From assembly GCA_949752735.1 (NCBI GenBank), contig OX457053.1, positions 2,786,584 to 2,850,583 of the forward strand: a stretch of DNA of 64,000 bases, read 5' to 3'. This stretch comes from Lumbricus terrestris. Lineage: Eukaryota > Annelida > Clitellata > Crassiclitellata > Lumbricidae. Every line of letters starts with the position of its first letter. The first letter of the stretch is position 1. The position numbers and the translations under genes are program-made. Below the pieces are notes generated by a model. The model did no database searches. It saw only the letters and a program-made list of their open reading frames with translations, and was not told where the DNA came from. Of the stretch, positions 33,551-46,153 are shown in pieces.

Positions 33551-33944
33551 GCACACACGCACGCAATGTCGCGCACATAATATATCACACACAAACATGC
33601 ATCCGCGCAATGTATGTTATTACATGAGTTCAAGGTTAATGTGCATATGAATACCTTGATTGCGCGTATAAATCATATATATATATATATTTATAATACA
33701 GCTGCATAAATATATATATATATACATACATATTCGTTGCGTATATGAGTGTAGGCACATGCAGACATAATTATATAGTGCTTGAGAGAGATATAAGGGG
33801 AGGGACATATACAGATAGAGAAGAAGACAAACAGGTAGCTATTATTATACTTAAAATTTCTGAGCGATTTACACAGGCAGTGCATGCAAGGTGTCTGCTG
33901 TGGTCGCAGAAAGACCAAGAGAGAAAAAAATAGAGATAGAGATT

Positions 33945-33949
<5 letters not shown>

Positions 33950-33983
<34 letters not shown>

Positions 33984-34100
33984 TACACACAGGCAGACAG
34001 GCAGACAGACAAACAGGCGCACACAGTGTTGCGCACAGACAGAGACAGACAGAGACATACAGTGACATACAGACAAAGACACAAAGAGAGAGACAGAGCG
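33950..34100. repeat. (GACA)n and related repeat
   Basis: Nine exact GACA units, then looser AGACAGAGAC. This leads into the polypyrimidine tract. Confidence 0.85.
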
Positions 34101-34184
34101 CGTGAATAGCAGCTGTTGGTCAATCCATAGAGTACACAACAATAATTTTTGTTGCGTGCCGCATTCGCTTCGATCCACCGACTC

Positions 34185-35758
34185 CTCTTCTTCCTCTTCC
34201 TCCTCTTGCTCCTCTTCCTCCTCTTCTTCCTCTTCCTCCTCTTCCTCGTCTTCCTCGTCTTCCTCGTCTTCCACCTCTTCCTCCTCTTCCTCCTCTTCCT
34301 CCTCTTCCTCCTCTTGCTCCTCTTCCTCCTCTTCCTCCTCTTCCTCCTCTTCCTCCTCTTCCTTTTCTTCCTCCTCTTCCTCGTCTTCCACCTCTTCCTC
34401 CTCTTCTTCCTCTTCCTCCTCTTCCTCCTCTTCTCTTCTTCCTCCTCTTCCTCCTCTTCCTCCTCTTCTCTTCTTCCTCCTCTTCCTCCTCTTCCTCCTC
34501 TTGCTCCTCTTCCTCCTCTTCCTCCTCTTCCTCCTCTTGCTCCTCTTCCACCTCTTCCTCCTCTTCCTCCTCTTCCTCCTCTTGCTCCTCTTCCACCTCT
34601 TCCTCCTCTTCCTCCTCTTCCTCCTCTCTCCTCTTCCTCCTCTTCCTCCTCTTCCTCCTCTTCCTCCTCTTCCTCTTCCTCCTCTTCCACCTCTTCCTCC
34701 TCTTCCTCCTCTTCTCTCTTCCTCCTCTTCCTCCTCTCTCCTCCTCTTCCTCTTCCTCTCTTCCTCTTCCTCTCTTCTCCTCTTCCTCCTCTTCCTCCTC
34801 TTCCTCCTCTTCCTCCTCTTCTCTTCTTCCTCCTCTTCCTCCTCTTCCTCCTCTTCCTCTTCCTCTTCCTCCTCTTCCTCCTCTTGCTCCTCTTCCTCCT
34901 CTTCCTCCTCTTCTCTTCTTCCTCCTCTTCCTCCTCTTCCTCCTCTTCTCTTCTTCCTCCTCTTCCTCCTCTTCCTCCTCTTCCCCCTCTTCCTCCTCTT
35001 CCTCTTCCTCCTCTTCATGCTCTTCCTCCTCTTCCTCCTCTTCTCTTCTTCCTCTTCCTCCTCTTCCTTCTCATCCTCCTCTTCCTCCTCTTGCTCCTCT
35101 TCCTCCTCTTCCTCCTCTTCCTCCTCTTCCTCTTCCTCCTCTTCCTCCTCTTCCTCCTCTTCCTCCTCTTCCTCCTCTTCTCTTCTTTCTCTTCCTCCTC
35201 CTCTTCCTCCTCTTCCTCCTCTTCCTCCTCCTCTTCCTCCTCTTCCACCTCTTCCTCCTCTTCCTCCTCTTCCTCCTCTTCCTCCTCTTCCTCCTCCTCT
35301 TCCTCCTCTTCCACCTCTTCCTCCTCTTCCTCCTCTTCCTCCTCTTCCTCCTCTTCGTCCTCTTCCTCCTCCTCCTCTTCCTCCTCTTCCTCCTCTTCCT
35401 CCTCTTCCTCCTCTTCCTTCTCATCCTCCTCTTCCTCCTCTTCCTCCTCTTCCTTCTCTTCCTCCTCATCTTCCTCCTCTTCCTTCTCTTCCTCCTCTTC
35501 CTCCTCTTCCTCCTCTTCCTCCTCTTCGTCCTCTTCCTCCTCCTCTTCCTCCTCCCCCTCCTCTTCCTCCTCTTCGGCCTCTTCCTCCTCCTCTTCCTCC
35601 TCTTCCTCCTCTTCTCTTCCTCCTCTTCCTCCTCTTCCTCCTCTTCCTCTTCCTCCTCTTCCTCCTCTTCGTCCTCTCCGTCCTCTTCCTCCTCCTCTTC
35701 CTCCTCTTCGTCCTCTTCCTCCTCCTCTTCCTCCTCTTCCTCCTCTTCCTCCTCTTCC

Positions 35759-35793
<35 letters not shown>

Positions 35794-36360
35794 CTCTTCC
35801 TCCTCTTCCTTCTCTTCCTCCTATTCCTCCTCTTTCTTTTCTTCCTCCTCTTCCTCCTCTTCCTTCTCTTTCTCCGCTTCCTCCTCTTTCTCCGCTTCCT
35901 CCTCTTTCTCCTCTTACTCCTCTTTCTCCTCCTCCTATTCATCCTCTTTCTCCTCTTCCTCCTCTTTGTCCTCTTCCTCCTCTTTCTCCTCTTACTCCTC
36001 TTTCTCCTCTTCCTCCTCTTTCTCCTCCTCCTCCTATTCATTCTCTTTCTCCTCTTCCTCCTCTTTCTTTTCTTCCTCCTCTTCCTCCTCTTCCTCCTCT
36101 TCTTCCTCTTCCTCCTCCTCTTCCTCCTCCTCTTCCTTCTCTTACATCTCTTCCTCCTCTTCCTCCTCTTCCTTCTCTTTCTCCGCTTCCTCCTCTTTCT
36201 CCGCTTCCTCCTCTTCCTCCTCTTTCTCCTCTTACTCCTCTTTCTCCTCTTACTCCTCTTTCTCCTCTTCCTCCTCTTTCTCCTCCTCCTCCTATTCATC
36301 CTCTTTCTCTTCTTCCTCCTCTTTCTTTTCTTCCTCCTCTTCCTCCTCTTCCTTCCCATC
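34185..36360. repeat. 2.2-kb polypyrimidine tract (CTCTTCCTC)n
   Basis: Nine-base CTCTTCCTC units with variants. The plus strand is nearly all C/T, with rare G (GTCTTCC, TTGCTCC) and A. Frames of up to 765 codons on both strands are artefacts of the repeat. Long mirror-symmetric pyrimidine tracts can form triplex (H-) DNA. Confidence 0.95.
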
Positions 36361-36569
36361 TCTTCCCCTCCTGTTCTCCTCTCACCGGTTACCAGATAAA
36401 CTGAATCTGCGCTCTAATCTCTCCAACAACAATTAGGCCTACAGTCGCCAGAAAAATAAATTGCTGATTACTGATTATACTCAGCACGGCTTTGTTCAAC
36501 TCGTGCTACACAAACTTCGGCACCGCATTCATCATCGCCAAAGTCATCATTATCATTAGCGACTACGTT

Positions 36570-36581
36570 ATCATCATCCTT

Positions 36582-36624
<43 letters not shown>

Positions 36625-36790
36625 CCATCACCATCATAGTTATCGTTGTAGTCATCGTCGTCGTCCTCTTCCTCATCATCGTCATCATTCTCATCATCAT
36701 CATCATCATCAACATCATCATCATCATCATCATCATCATAATCATCATCATCATCGTCGTCGTCGTCATCAACAACAACGAAAACGTCAT
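36570..36790. repeat. (ATC)n trinucleotide repeat
   Basis: ATC/GTC units. Confidence 0.95.
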
Positions 36791-36969
36791 CGGAATCGTC
36801 ATCGTCTACTCATGATCATCATAAAGCAACCCGATAGATGCGTTCCAAAAGCCTACATGTACAATGTCACGTAGGATTACAGTAGGTGACACGCAACCGT
36901 CTGCTGAAGTAGCCTACATTAGTATCCTGGCGTAACTGAAATTTTCCCGCAACACGTTGAACTGTGTAA

Positions 36970-37250
36970 CATTACACCACCTTGCCTTACCTTACCCTAC
37001 ATGTACCTTGCCTTACCTTGCCTTACCTTACCTTACCTTGCCTTGCCTTACCCTACCTTACCTTACCTTATCTTACCTTGCCTTACCTTACCTTGCCTTA
37101 CCTTGCCTTACCTTACCTTGCCTTACCTTGCCTTACCTTGCCTTACCTTACCTCATATTTTCATTACTTAACATTACCTTACCGTACCTTTCCTTATATG
37201 TCCTTACCATATACCTAGTCTTACGTTACCTATAGAACCTCACCTCACCT
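36970..37250. repeat. (CCTTA/CCTTG)n pentamer repeat
   Basis: Same pentamer family as in intron 3 of the HEPN-PGRP gene. Confidence 0.9.
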
Positions 37251-37259
37251 TTGCTTAGA

Positions 37260-38520
37260 CAATGATTTGCGTCACTGAGAACCGATATTATCGCTGACGC
37301 ATGACGAAGCAGCTGGACCGGAACAGGACAAGAATGCAACCGAATCGATCAGGCACACTATCGAACTGTCACTATCGAACTGTCAGCTGCACAAATCAAT
37401 TTCATCCTAACGACCAAAGAAATCGATCCTTCTCAGGATGGATTTGAGGACAAGCAAACTCAACGGCTGCTTCGAGAATAATGTGGCTAGACAGATGCAG
37501 ATGCAAGTCATAAGTTGTCTAGTAGGATGGAAATTCTTCAGTGCACGAGTTGTAGACTCATGTAATGGTTTGTATGAAGGTACTGGCTCCCCGGTGGACA
37601 CTGTCACGGCTCATAAGAGGAAGTACTAGCGGGAAATGGGATACTAGGTGTTTCAGGTGAATATGCAAAGGTTTTAACATTGACTATACGACGTATTCTG
37701 GACCACTTAAAACAATTTGCTATTCTATGCTATATTATGGTATATGTATGTCATGGTTAATTTCACGCTATGCTATTGTATGGTATGCGCTGTTGCATTG
37801 TGTCATGTTATGTCAGTGCAATGTTATGTCATGTAAGGTAATGTAATGCTTTGTTATGCTATGCAATGCGATGTCGTGTGTCCTTCTGCGACCCAGGTAT
37901 CGACAAAGAAGGGGGTGATACTAATCACTAATTATTATTATTATTAAACTGTCATTTCTAGCGCGCCTAAGCAAAATAGAAATCTTGCACGAAAGCGCGT
38001 CACAGAAAAATAAAAGAAAACAATATAAAAAAGAAAACAAAAAACCACTGCGCCAGTCTCATGATGTTAAATGTCATTTGGATTTTGAACAGGGCATTTG
38101 CTAGAAAGCGAACATCTCTCACTAGGAGAATCACCAGTGGGCGGCTCTCGCAAACACTGTTATATTGAACAATGAATAACAACTACAGTACGTTGCTGCA
38201 AACTGCTCGTCGTTTCATATTTCTTGGTCTCGGCAGACGAGAGCGAATAGCCATGCCTCTCCTTCGCTGGACGATCCTCCCATCAACAACGAACGGTCAT
38301 CGAGTTCATATTTTATGGCAATGGATGCGATGGATGGAGGGCATTCAAGATAAATCATTCTGTCATTGGTTTAGATATGAAGCCCGTTCTCTGGAGTCTT
38401 AGTCCAGCCGACACAACACGCAGCAAGACTTAAATCTCATCCATCCATCATGTATCAACCCTCCAGGGCTTAACATCCAAAATTAAAGTCTCGCCGCTTC
38501 AAGAATTCCTCCCGTAATCC
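37260..38520. other. No gene seen
   Basis: Two short plus frames (37438-37629 and 38172-38402) without domains. 37690-37890 is loose ATGTTATG-type repeat. Confidence 0.4.
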
Positions 38521-38525
38521 ATCCA

Positions 38526-38790
38526 ATGCTTCCAACCCTAATCAGTCCAATCCTTCCAACCCTAATCAATTCAATACTTCCAACCCTAATCAGTCCAATC
38601 CTTCCAACCCTAATCAGTCCAATTCTTCCAACCCTAATCAATCCAATCCTTCCAACCCTAATCAATCCAATCCTTCCAACCCTAATCAATCCAATCCTTC
38701 CAACCCTAATCAATCCAATCCTTCCAACCCTAATCAATCCAATCCTTCCAACCCTAATCAGTCCGATCCTTCCAACTCTAATCTATCCAT
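38526..38790. repeat. 24-base minisatellite
   Basis: Units of CCTTCCAACCCTAATCA(G/A)TCCAAT, about 11 copies. Each contains CCCTAA, a telomere-like hexamer, but not in tandem. Confidence 0.9.
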
Positions 38791-38836
38791 CCTATCGTTC
38801 CTAAGCAATCCAGTCAATCCTCTCTATAGTGTAATC

Positions 38837-39688
38837 CAGAGGTCTCAAACTCAAGTCAACATGTGGGCCGCATTTGGAAATTTTGAATGACTCGCGGGCC
38901 GCAACATAAAAATATAGGCTAATAGTGCACGTGAGACTGGAATTAGTTATGTGTCATTGCAGCATACAATACTGTGTGATGACATAGCCCTGTAAAATTC
39001 ACATAATATTATTTTTTATGTGTAACTATAGTATACAAACAAAATTGGAAAACCATGCATTCTATCCAATTATCGAAAAATGCGTGGGCGCTATAAGTGA
39101 AGAAATTATGCTGTAATCAAAATTTAAAATGACTCTAATTTTTAAAGTACCCTAAGCAATGTTCAGAGTAATTCAACTCGAATTTAGTTAGGCCTTGAGA
39201 CTATGAGTGTTCTTAAGTGTTCTAAATCCTAACCAAAGTAACCAAAATTATAGGAATAAACATAGTGTTAGTGTCATTGTTCAAAACCAAGCAAATGGAA
39301 GTTAACTTGCAAAAATAAACACACGTGGAAGTGACATTTTACAACTTCTCATCATCTGGGGAGATACGATTATTCCGGGGATACTACATTTTGCGACACC
39401 GGCATACAAACTTTGCTGTACATTCTTCTGCTTCGGCGTTGCATCGCACTGAAGGTCCACTAAGTCCATCTGCATATTATGCCTAGCTTATATCTGCTGT
39501 TGTGGACTCAATGTCCAATCAAAAGTAGAAAGCAGTTTAAACATTGGTTCAAATCGTAAAAGAACTGCAAAATTCTTTTAAACCGATTTCAAACTTTAAA
39601 AAATAAAAAAAAGGAAGCTGTTCGCGGGCCGCATTAATCGGGTTCGCGGGCCGCATGCGGCCCGCGGGCCGCGTGTTTGAGACCTCTA
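38837..39688. mobile_element. Non-autonomous hAT-like element (852 bp)
   Basis: Ends are CAGAGGTCTCAAAC and GTTTGAGACCTCTA (inverse, one terminal change). A perfect 8-base duplication, GTGTAATC, lies at 38829-38836 and 39689-39696. Clusters of GCGGGCCGC occur near both ends. The middle (about 39105-39410) is related to the element at 47064-48246. Confidence 0.85.
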
Positions 39689-39810
39689 GTGTAATCCATC
39701 TGATCTTTACGCTATTTAATCCAATCCTTCGTACCTACCCTAATCCAATCAAATTACCTATCCTAATCCATAAATTTAATCCTTCCAACCCTAATCCATT
39801 CAATCCTTCG

Positions 39811-40047
39811 TGGGGCGCGGTGGTGTAGTGGTGGCGTCGTTGCCTTGAAGCCGGAAGGTTCGAGGTTCGAATCCACCTCGCCGCGTAAGGACCTTGGGCA
39901 AGTCCTTCACTCACAATTGCTCAGCGCTTCGGCGTGAAACTCCGATGCAGTGTCCGCTCTGCATTCGGGAGCGTCTCTAAGTAGAGAGAGCTTGAAGTGG
40001 CGCTATAACAAGTGCACATACAAACAAACAAACAAACAAACAAACAA
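39811..40047 (+). mobile_element. tRNA-derived SINE, copy 2
   Basis: Full copy: A-box TGGTGTAGTGG, B-box GGTTCGAATCC, body GCGCTTCGGCGTGAAACTCC, LINE-like end GGGAGCGTCTCTAAGTAG...GTGGCGCTATAACAAG and tail (ACAA)n. CAATCCTT flanks both sides as a likely target-site duplication. Confidence 0.92.
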
Positions 40048-40384
40048 TCCTTACTACAATAATCCACCAATCCTTAAACCATAATCCATTCAATCCTTTC
40101 TGCCACAGTTCATCCAATCCATCCTTAGCCACTCCTCTCACTCTCTATTATAACAATGGCGTCTTTGTCCTCACTTCATATCACTCGACAACCCGTCTGA
40201 TTTGACGCAGCGCTCTCGAACACACAGGAGCCCGGCGACTCGCTTTAAAGGAGCGCTATATAAACTTCCATTCGACTATTGCAATCACAGTGCCAGTCCC
40301 AAGTATGGATAAAGGAGGAGGGCGTCGCAAATGGTCTTTGTTACCATGCATACAGTGACGTTAAACTGCAACTACTACTAAATG

Positions 40385-40960
40385 TCGAATGAGGCAGGAT
40401 CGAGACAGACAGAAACAGTGAGGAGTGAGAGTTAGAGATACTGAGAGAGATAGAGAGTAAGATAGACAGAAGCAGTGAGAGTGAGAGAGTGAGAGTTAGA
40501 GATACTGAGAGAGATAGAGAGTAAGACAGACAGAAGCAGTGAGAGTGAGAGAGTGAGAGTTAGAGATACTGAGAGAGATAGAGAGTAAGACAGACAGAAG
40601 CAGTGAGAGTGAGAGAGTGAGAGTTAGAGATACTGAGAGAGATAGAGAGTAAGACAGACAGAAGCAGTGAGAGTGAGAGAGTGAGAGTTAGAGATACTGA
40701 GAGAGATAGAGAGTAAGACAGACAGAAGCAGTGAGAGTGAGAGAGTGAGAGTTAGAGATACTGAGAGAGATAGAGAGTAAGACAGACAGAAACAGTTAGA
40801 GTGAGAGAGTGAGAGTTAGAGATACTGAGAGAGATAGAGAGTAAGACAGACAGAAACAGTTAGAGTAGAGATACTGAGAGAGATAGAGAGTGAGACAGAG
40901 AGTGAGACAGACAGAAGCAGTGAGAGTGAGAGAGTGAAAGTTAGAGAGTAAGACAAAGAG
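40385..40960. repeat. 64-base minisatellite
   Basis: About 7 copies of a purine-rich unit with AGACAGACAGAAGCAGTGAG and GAGATACTGAGAGAGATAG. Landmark spacing is 64. Confidence 0.9.
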
Positions 40961-41439
40961 CGAGACAGACAGACAGAGACAAAGAAATAGGGATAGCCAC
41001 AGAGAGTAGGAGTCACAGACCAAGAAGATACATGCAGAGACAAGGACCGTGTCTTCACAGTACCTATCCCTATGCTCCTCCAAGTTCCTTTTATCTCCTT
41101 CGAGCACTCAGCACTCAACACTCGTGGCCTCCCATTCCGTGCAACACTTCGATTATTACAGTATTGAACATAGGAATAGTAACGCCACAGGTTCCGTGAC
41201 GAAGCAAGAACATTCCGCCAGAGCTCAATAGAACCATTGTCTCGATACCAGACCACCAGAGGGCAGAAGCGTTTGAGATAAGACGCTGTATGCAGTCAAT
41301 TCAGAGGCAGAGATATGAAGGAAGAATTTGATGATGTATGTAGGAAGAATGGAAACTATGCGAAAGACGAATGAGCAGAGGTCAAAGAAAAATTCGATGT
41401 AAATATGTCAAGTAAGACTTAGTAGTGATTCATTGAGTG

Positions 41440-41665
41440 ATGATTGATTGACTGATTGACTGATTGATTGATTGACTGACTGACTGACTGATTGACTGAT
41501 TGATTGACTGACTGACTGACTGATTGATTGATTGATTGATTGACTGATTGATTGACTGATCGATCGATTGATTGACTGATTGACTGATTGATTGACTGAC
41601 TGACTGACTGACTGATCGATTGATTGATTGACTGATTGATTGATTGATTGGTTGTTCAGTCAAAT
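41440..41665. repeat. (TGAT/TGAC)n tetramer repeat
   Basis: GATTGACT units. The Ser/Gln/Ile-rich minus frame is an artefact. Confidence 0.9.
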
Positions 41666-41704
41666 GATCGATTGACTGATTGATCCGTAGATCGAATCAT
41701 AATC

Positions 41705-42060
41705 GTAATCGTGAATTTATATAGCGCCAATTCAGCAGAAACTCCTCAGAGGCGCTTCCGACCTGACACAATGAAACTATAACCAAAGAAAAATGGTTCT
41801 CAAAATGCTTGCGGAAAAAGGGCAAAGAAGGACCATGGAGTTCATTACCGTACGGAGACGTCTAAGTAACTTATTCCAGACAGATGGACTGATCATAGCG
41901 AAGCTTTTATGCAGAACTGTGTAAGTGCGAGTCATAGGGACAACCTGGTCAGCTTGCGTAGCAGAGCGAAGGAATCTACGACCTTTGGATGATCGATAAG
42001 CTCCTCAAAAGAATCATGGTCACGTGGCTCGGCTGAAGTGCACTTATGAATTAAGTAATC
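41705..42060 (-). mobile_element. L2/CR1-type LINE 3' end (type A)
   Basis: The minus-strand end GGAAGCGCCTCTGAGGAGT and TGGCGCTATATAAATT is preceded by a region also found at 63900-64000 (GCTTGCGGAAAA(A/G)GGGCAAAG on plus). Coding remnants are unclear. Confidence 0.6.
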
Positions 42061-42284
42061 CAAATACGTGAATCCTCACTAACCTCTAACCTTACATTGT
42101 GATTCATGTCAACCGATTCTAACAGAATGGGGAGGCTGATGGGGAGGGGCTGATGGGGATGTCTGAGTTGGCACCAAGTGCCCGAGCAAACAACAGTGTC
42201 TGCTCATCTAGTTGTCATCGCAAATTTATATAGCGCCACTTCAGTTACAGGGTCACTTTCAATCCCTCGTGTTATTTGGAATGC

Positions 42285-42555
42285 ATCAGTTAATAATAAT
42301 AATAGAATCAACAATAAGAATCATAATCATAATTATCATAATAACAATTATAATAATGATCATAATAGCAATTATAATAACAATCATGATAACAAATATA
42401 ATAACAATTAGGCTATAATAACAATTATAATAACAATTATAATAATAATCATAATAACAATTATAATGACAATCATAATAACGATCATAATAACAATTGT
42501 GATAAAGTTATTATAATAACAATTATAATAACAATTATGATAAAGTTACTATTAT
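42285..42555. repeat. AATAATAACAATT-type low-complexity tract
   Basis: Loose units of ATAATAACAATT. Confidence 0.85.
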
Positions 42556-42699
42556 AAGGCGAATTGAGTAGCAACATAGCTCAAAAATCATAATTATGAG
42601 GACTAAGAAAACGATTAGTTGCATATGCAAACCCTGCTTAGCATTGCTTAAGTTTCAGGTGTATAGTTAGTTATGTGGAGCGACGACCTACCTTATCGG

Positions 42700-43440
42700 A
42701 CAGCGTAGGTAGCAGGATGTAAGTTAGTAATCAGCTCCAGGAATGACCTCCTCAGTCCTCATCCACCTCTGACGACGACGATCCAGGTAGGTCCAGACAC
42801 GTTGAGCTGACCCTTGTCAGTTCAACATCCGCCACCCTTGTCCGTCCGCTGTCGGGACGTCCCCATCCAGCGCATGTCCCAATCCGTTGTGATTCTTCCG
42901 CCCACTCACGGATCCAGACCAACATCAACAACAACAACAGCAGGGATGGAAAAGCAGACGGCAGACGACCGGACGATGAACAGCACACAGCAGGGAACCA
43001 GCGTAGTTAAGACAGAAGACAACAAATCCATCATCATACATAATAGCAACAACAACGACGACGACGACAACGACTCATCCGTCCTTCCATCCTTCCCTCT
43101 CCCGTGTTCCTCTTCTTCTTCTTCCCTCTTTTCCCCGTCTCGTCGTCCTTAGCGGAAAACGGAATCGATTCGAGGGACGCACATGCAGGACTCGTTGGCC
43201 TTTGCCAGCGCAGACACGTAGCCGGCGACAGATTTGCACCGAGCAGACGCCGAGGCAGGCCAACAGCAGCAGCCCGCGGTCGACCACGGGTTAGGCCGGG
43301 CAGGGCCGGGCAGGGCGAGAGGCGCGCCCGGCCGCGCGGCCCGTCTCGACCGCCGACGCCGCCGCCGACGACGCCGCCGCGAAGGCCTTGCACCGTCTTA
43401 GGCGAGGCACGGCTGCGAGGCAAGACGTAGCCCTATGATG
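42700..43440. other. CpG-rich region with open frames, possible promoter or exon
   Basis: 43200-43420 is the most GC- and CpG-rich stretch in the window (GCCGACGCCGCCGCCGACGA). Open frames exist on both strands (plus 42814-43152, minus 43423-43034). None shows a domain or a clear splice partner. A CpG-rich first exon or promoter is possible. Confidence 0.35.
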
Positions 43441-44765
43441 GGCCTAGTTACGGAAGGCCGATGCAGACATAATAATGAGAGGCCACTTAGGGCATGATTA
43501 TGACACGCGGTCGGCGAGCGGCGCTGTTGAACTAAGGCGGGACGGAGTTGTTATGGAAGGCTGACGGTGACGTGTTATGGAAAGCTGGTGTGGACGTGAT
43601 TATGACGCGGCGGTGTAGTAGCCTACACCGTGGCCGTACTTAGAGGACTTGCTATGGCTGACCGTGTTAGACATAATGATGGAGTATCGGCTTTGGGAAG
43701 GAAGGGGGAAGATGGGGAGGGAAACTAGGCTAAATGAAATAAACTAGATTAGACTGCCCTGGCTGGGCTCATAATTATCATACCAAACAAGACGTTAGGG
43801 ACTAAGCCTTGCAGCTTGACTAAAATGTACTGATGCGATGCTAAGATATACGAGCAAACGGAGTATACCCTTGAATAGACTAAAGCAAGATGATATTCAA
43901 ATGAACAACATTGGACTAGACTAAATTGCATAACACTGGTACATTATTATAAGATATAATTATAACACAGCTATGCAAATTCATTGTTAATTGCATTCAA
44001 AATATAAGAGATCCTGCAGGTAAATTTACCTTCAATGCAATCAGATATATCCCTTTGCGCATGCGGCTGCATATTATAAATTCTCTATGTGTGTGTATAT
44101 ATATATGTAAAATATTTATAAATCATATATCTTGTATACAAATAATGCAAATAAATTATATATACATATAATATATATGTATAAATTGTGTCAAATGTAT
44201 TCAAAACGTCAGGTATTTATAGGCATAAACATCTATATTAGATATTCAACATATTCGAAGAAATGGACCAGAAATCCTCGCCGTCTTATCCTCCCACCGA
44301 CAGTGTACAGTCCATGTACTTATCACGGCAGAGTTGGTCATATATATGGGGCGCAAATGCAGAAGATGTCTCGAAGCAAATTTCTGCCCTGGCGGAGATT
44401 TGGACAACCGTCTTCTCAAATGACGGTCCAGCACGCGAACACTAAACTATATCGTACGCATATTACGAGACATATTTTGAGTGTACATCCGAAAATTATA
44501 GCAACACCAATCACTTTCATACAGATCTTGACGCAGCATCCATTCAAGAAGCAGCGCAGCATCATCACCATCCGGCATTTCCTCCAGGTGCTTATAAAAC
44601 GACCTTTCGCGAAAACGTCCAGACGAACGCCTCTACCAGTACGGTTAATATAATAATATAATCCAGCGTCTGTGGAACTGGAGTCGGACGAGTCTCAAGG
44701 GATGAGTAGGAGGAGGCGGTGGTTAAGCGGTGCGAAGACATTTCATGGAACAGCTGGAGGTGGAA
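43441..44765. other. No gene seen
   Basis: Mixed intergenic sequence. A 173-codon plus frame (44132-44653) in AT-rich DNA has no recognisable domain. Confidence 0.4.
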
Positions 44766-44769
44766 GAAG

Positions 44770-44860
44770 GTGGAGGAGGAGGAGGAGGAGGAGGAGGAGG
44801 AGGAGGAGGAGGAGGAGGAGGAGGAGGAGGAGGAGGAGGAGGAGGAGGAAGAGGAGGAAT
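44770..44860. repeat. (GGA)n trinucleotide repeat
   Basis: About 28 GAG/GGA units. Confidence 0.95.
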
Positions 44861-45072
44861 GAATTGTCGATCGGAAACAAGAGACGGAATTAATCTCGAG
44901 TGGGAAATGGCAGCAGTGTTCCAGCTTTGGAACTGTAATGTCTGATATATACGTCACAGAAGAGTCTGGATTGGACACTATTATAATAATAGCCTTGATA
45001 ACATAAGGCATCTGGTAGTAAAACACACACAGATTCAGATGTGAGAGAAAGTATTGGCTATACCACTGTTGC

Positions 45073-45300
45073 CAGTGGTATAGCCAGGAATTTTTCAGGT
45101 TTTTTTGCCTGGCCGGATACCCTTTCTGAAAACAACCTAACAGTATTACAGAAAATATAAAGGAAATAAAGTTACAAAGGGATTAAAGTAAGAAAAACAA
45201 TTGTTACTATACAAGCAAATAGCAATTGTTTTGTTTCTTCTTATTTAAGTGGATAAATAACCTTTTAAAAAACTTTTTCCCTAGGCCAATGGGAGCTGCC
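45073..45300. mobile_element. MITE fragment, CAGTGGCGTAGCCAGG family
   Basis: Starts CAGTGGTATAGCCAGGAATT and shares GCCTGGCCGGATACCCTTTC, AAAGTAAGAAAAACAATTGT and AAGTGGATAAATAACCTTTT with the copy at 50979-51581. Confidence 0.7.
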
Positions 45301-45712
45301 ATTTCCCACTGTCTGTTGTTCCATCAGAAAATGCACAGTGGGCCATCGAAATTAAAACCCACATGCATAGCTTAGAGTAAAATAACACAAAGAAATAAGT
45401 ATAGCAATACTACAACAACCGCTGTACGAGAACGAGACTAAATAATTAATTCTTATTATTGCGAGTGCCATAATAATGTTGTAGAGATTACAATGCGACA
45501 CCAGACCAGCCAATCGTTAGAGCGAAAGATCACCAATTAAGTGCCACTGATAGCTTTCTTCACACTATTTCTCTGTTAATGTTCGATAGGTGGTGTTTTT
45601 GGTACGTGTATAATAAGTCTTATCTACTTCAGTTTGAGTTTTATACATGGACAACTTTGCCTAGATAAAGGCTGCTTGAATGACCAACATTGGATTTGCG
45701 AGCAGTGTCGGC

Positions 45713-46153
45713 GCCGGTATCACGATATAAAGTATACCCCGAAACAGAGTCTCCCCTGGCTGAAACTCTGTGTTGGGGCAAATTTTATGATGTAAAAGTA
45801 TATTTTTTGCTAAATAATTATTTAGCAACGTAAACTAACGGTTGGACCTGTACATCTAAGAATTTTATGCGACACTAACCTATTTCACGCAGAACGGGGG
45901 AAGACTTTGTTTCGTGGACGGAGGAAATATTCAATCACCCTGAAACTTTATTTTAGAAAATACACTCGGGGTGCGAAATTATTCTAGAACAAATCCGCCG
46001 GGAGATTCTGTTTTGAAACAAAGTCTCCCGGGGGAGACTTTGGAGGAGAGACTCTGTCACGCGACACCGGTCAACTTCTCGTCATCTAGGGGATACGATT
46101 TAATACGAGGGATAGGCCTAGTGGATAGGCCTACTCTATTTCATGACACCGGC
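45713..46153. mobile_element. TIR element, GCCGGTGTCATG family (441 bp)
   Basis: The left end is GCCGGTATCACGATATAAAG...ATACCCC. The right end is CTACTCTATTTCATGACACCGGC. Internal GAAACAGAGTCTCCCC and GAAACAAAGTCTCCCG are repeated motifs. Confidence 0.65.

Noticed and set aside
34102..36404. Open frames of 751 and 765 codons (Ser/Leu/Pro-rich) and several Glu/Arg/Lys-rich minus frames
   Set aside because: All are produced by the CTCTTCCTC repeat, which lacks stops in most frames. There is no domain, and both strands are open at once.
38526..38804. Interstitial telomere array (CCCTAA words)
   Set aside because: CCCTAA occurs once per 24-base unit and is not in tandem; it is an ordinary minisatellite.
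39811..39890. True tRNA gene (A- and B-box, TTGAAGC loop)
   Set aside because: Near-identical heads occur in four places, followed by the same non-tRNA body and LINE-like tail, so they are SINEs.
43034..43430. 129-codon minus frame and 108-codon plus frame in the CpG-rich stretch
   Set aside because: Both are Arg/Pro/Gly-rich, as any GC-rich DNA gives. No domain or splice partner, so kept only as a CpG-rich region.
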